Shown here piece by piece: positions 5,453 through 7,106 of a DNA stretch of 7,106 bases. The stretch spans positions 1 to 7,106 of the forward strand of contig CALCPB010000438.1 in assembly GCA_937897665.1 (NCBI GenBank), read 5' to 3'. The position numbers and the translations under genes are program-made. This stretch comes from an uncultured Halomicronema sp. (GTDB lineage: Bacteria; Cyanobacteriota; Cyanobacteriia; Phormidesmidales; Phormidesmidaceae). Under the pieces are notes generated by a model, which made no database searches, was not told the DNA's origin, and saw only the letters and a program-made list of their open reading frames with translations. Position 1 is the stretch's first letter. Every line of letters starts with the position of its first letter.

Positions 5453-6325
5453 CTAAAACTGATCGCTGGAGACCACTTCGCACGCCTCATTGAGGACGAC
5501 GGTTTGCAAGCTCACGATCTCAGGCGGGGCCGGAAAGGCGCCACTGCGAATCTGAGCCGCGATCGTCTCCGCTTCCATTTCAGAAAAATTGCCGTTAATG
5601 ACTGCGTGTCCACCCGTGATGCCCGTGTCGGCATAGCTAGCATCGACGATAGGAGCGCTAAGCAATTCATCGTCCCAAAAAAGGCCAATGGCGCGACCGG
5701 TGCCCGCCATGTTTCGAGTCAAATCAGCAAAGGATTGGGCACCCGCTGCGTTAAATTCCAACAGGATTTCGGTAGGGCGAACCGATGTCGCGTCGGGCAC
5801 TACCGCATCTCTCACATCACCGTTGCGAATTTGCGGTGCCTCAAATAGCTGCAAGATATCTGCATTCAGGGTCTCTAAATCGGCGCCATCCGTGAGGACT
5901 GCCGCTGCTGACTCTCGCAGGAGCAAGTTCAATGTGGCTGAGTCAGCACTGGCTTTTTGCGCTCGAAAGGTGAGTTCCCCCTGATTGCTCAGCAGTTGAG
6001 TTGCCTGCTCGATGTCAGTTTCTGCCGGCAGTTGCACTTGAATTTGGCCCCACTCGTTGATGAACACGGCTGTCGGTGAGGCGACCAGCCCGTCAATCCG
6101 CTCGGAAGCCACAGTCGCAACGGTTTGCAACACATCAGGGTCTGGCATTGCCGCTTGTACTTCTAACCTCAACTCAGTGCCTTCAAAGGGACAAAGTTGC
6201 TCAGAACTCACGGCGGGAGGCAGTACAGGCGGTGCCACACAGGCGGTGCTCAGCAGGCTTCCTGCGGCAAGGGTGAGTAGTCTACCTGGGCGCAGGCGAT
6301 CGCGATTCTGAAAAAACAGCGGCAT
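5453..6325 (-). CDS. Exported SecD P1-domain-like protein lacking the SecD membrane channel (about 290 aa)
   Basis: The protein aligns in pattern with the large extracytoplasmic P1 domain of SecD. ELRLEVQ (about residues 51-57) and VASERIDGLVAS (about 72-83) lead to QIQVQLPAETDIEQATQLL (about 94-112) and the GELTFRA strand. The P1 head follows (about 187-230, with ILLEFNAAGAQSFADLT and SAPIV), then the conserved INGNFSEMEAETIAAQIRSGAFPAP (about 243-267). Full SecD continues into several transmembrane helices; this protein ends about 20 residues later. The N-terminus has a basic stretch, a hydrophobic LLTLAAGSLL and STAC at Cys29, an imperfect lipobox, so it is probably a lipoprotein or secreted. 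Cys45 and Cys282 could form a disulfide. The frame is open to a TTG at 6376, but the ATG at 6325 gives the better signal peptide; neither has a clear ribosome site. Role unknown. Confidence 0.85.
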   Translation of the reverse strand: MPLFFQNRDRLRPGRLLTLAAGSLLSTACVAPPVLPPAVSSEQLCPFEGTELRLEVQAAMPDPDVLQTVATVASERIDGLVASPTAVFINEWGQIQVQLPAETDIEQATQLLSNQGELTFRAQKASADSATLNLLLRESAAAVLTDGADLETLNADILQLFEAPQIRNGDVRDAVVPDATSVRPTEILLEFNAAGAQSFADLTRNMAGTGRAIGLFWDDELLSAPIVDASYADTGITGGHAVINGNFSEMEAETIAAQIRSGAFPAPPEIVSLQTVVLNEACEVVSSDQF

Positions 6326-6632
6326 GACATGATTGGCGACGTGATCGCCCCCGATGCGGTTCTCTGACAACTTCAACTGCAGACGCGCGGTTCCGGATTC
6401 AAGGTAGTCAGGCGAATACTGGCGACGACGGCAAGTCTTCTAGACGGTGATGACGGTTTCCCGATGAAAATAAGTTATCGACCCACCCTACACAGGCTTT
6501 ATTTTTAGAGCAGTGGCTCATAACGCAGGCGCACTCATCCCAATTAATGAAAAGTAGGGTGTCGTCAGCGCAGCGACGCACCGACACCGGTATATAACAG
6601 CACTTTGCACACACGAAAGTCAAAGGAACGAG
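6326..6632. other. Gene-free 307-bp stretch with repeat-like sequence
   Basis: No convincing gene is present. A 71-codon minus-strand frame (6408-6623) starts at TTG, lacks a ribosome site and crosses the hairpin. The right half holds an 8-bp inverted pair, CACCCTAC (6484-6491) and GTAGGGTG (6554-6561), and next to it a GC-rich stem (6558-6588). This resembles short dispersed intergenic repeats in cyanobacteria. I could not find a clear promoter for the SecD-P1-like gene on the left side. Confidence 0.55.
6558..6588 (-). terminator. Hairpin, possible terminator of the sigma factor gene
   Basis: GGTGTCG (6558-6564) and CGACACC (6582-6588) are perfect 7-bp complements, and an inner CGTC/GACG pair can extend the fold. 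The stem lies about 45 bp past the leftward sigma gene stop and is followed on that strand by CTACTTTTC, a short T run. It may instead be part of a dispersed repeat. Both readings are compatible. Confidence 0.45.
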
Positions 6633-7106
6633 TTAGCTGGCTAAATAGCCCCGCACATTGCTCTTGCGACGGCGCAGATGCTTAAGCGCTTGTTGCTCTA
6701 GCTGGCGCACCCGCTCACGACTGATGTTAAGCCGATTGCCCACCTTGGCCAGAGACAGCTCGTTGCCGTCGTTGAGGCCATAGCGTAGGGTAATGACTTC
6801 CTGCTGTTGCGGGGTCAACTCGGCGAGCAGCGTGCGAATGTCTTGTTTCAGAGATTCCCGCACGGTGTAGTCTTCGGGCGAAGCCTTTTCGTCCTCTAGC
6901 AGCTCTTGCAGTTCAGTGTCTTGGTTATCACCGATGCGCACATCCAGCGAGATGGGCTGACGCGACAGCGTCAGGTATTCCCGCACCTGAGCCGCTTCCA
7001 ACTCTAGAGCCTGGGCAATTTCAGCGATAGTGGCGCTACGCGCCAACGTTTGTGAGAGTTCGCGCTGGACTCGCTTGATCGTGTTGAGCTTTTCAGTGAT
7101 GTGAAT
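6633..7106 (-). CDS. RNA polymerase sigma factor, RpoD/SigA family, probably group 2 (C-terminal 157 aa, runs off right edge)
   Basis: The visible part starts in sigma region 3 (IHITEKLNTIKRVQRELSQTLAR) and stays in frame to the window edge, so the start codon is outside. Region 3 continues through ATIAEIAQALEL and QVREYLTLSRQPISLDVRIGDNQDTELQELLED. Region 4 follows, with LTPQQQEVITLRYGL and the -35-recognising helix-turn-helix SLAKVGNRLNISRERVRQLEQQALKHLRRR, ending GYLAS. The GDNQDTEL and SLAKVG-type wording matches cyanobacterial group 2 sigma factors rather than the primary SigA, whose matching parts read differently. Such factors redirect core polymerase under stress or nutrient change. 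Which paralogue (SigB, SigC, SigD or SigE type) cannot be fixed from this fragment. Confidence 0.95.
   Translation of the reverse strand: MHITEKLNTIKRVQRELSQTLARSATIAEIAQALELEAAQVREYLTLSRQPISLDVRIGDNQDTELQELLEDEKASPEDYTVRESLKQDIRTLLAELTPQQQEVITLRYGLNDGNELSLAKVGNRLNISRERVRQLEQQALKHLRRRKSNVRGYLAS

Noticed and set aside
6590..6598. GTATATAAC as a promoter -10 box
   Set aside because: There is no -35 partner and no gene follows on the plus strand.
6408..6623. 71-codon cysteine-rich minus-strand reading frame
   Set aside because: It starts at TTG without a ribosome site and is made largely of the hairpin and repeat-like sequence, so its cysteines look accidental.

Overview
The window looks like cyanobacterial chromosome. 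The octamer GCGATCGC (HIP1, a highly iterated palindrome typical of many cyanobacteria) starts at about 421, 1248, 1621, 2284, 2748, 5062, 5226 and 6296. That is eight copies in 7.1 kb, where roughly 0.1 is expected by chance. The truncated sigma factor at the right edge also reads like a cyanobacterial group 2 sigma factor. Species cannot be told from this stretch. Base composition looks moderately GC-rich by eye.

Left part (1-1465, all minus strand): the N-terminal 66 residues of an SDR-type oxidoreductase run off the left edge. Upstream of it is a TetR-family repressor (268-843). Two related palindromic sites bracket the repressor gene, one in front of the SDR gene and one in front of tetR. 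This fits a small self-regulated redox module. A stand-alone NifX-like cluster-binding domain protein follows (1088-1465).

Middle (1851-3484, minus strand): a glutathione S-transferase-like protein is followed 53 bp downstream by a flavin-nucleotide-binding protein of the pyridoxamine-phosphate-oxidase fold, probably one operon. The GST has Ala-Ala where Glu/Asp-Ser normally holds the glutathione gamma-glutamyl group.

A second TetR module lies at 3703-5363: a thioredoxin-reductase-like flavoprotein (minus) is divergent from a TetR-family repressor (plus). The 100-bp spacer between them holds two near-identical operators, and one sits inside the 17-bp spacer of a good sigma70-type promoter for the flavoprotein. 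The flavoprotein keeps FAD motifs and a CxxC pair but lacks the usual NADPH-binding signature, so its electron donor or acceptor is open.

Right part (5453-7106, minus strand): an exported, probably membrane-anchored protein resembles only the extracytoplasmic P1 portion of SecD, with none of the SecD transmembrane channel. It lies downstream of the 3' end of a group 2 sigma factor gene that runs off the right edge; the gap between them holds a hairpin and repeat-like sequence.

The shared theme is thiol, flavin and electrophile chemistry: SDR, GST, PPOX-fold protein and TrxR-like protein, with two local TetR repressors. I see no CRISPR array, tRNA, rRNA, transposase or prophage gene. No clear new multi-gene system is proven here. 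The best leads are the non-canonical flavoprotein with its operator layout and the orphan SecD-P1 protein.
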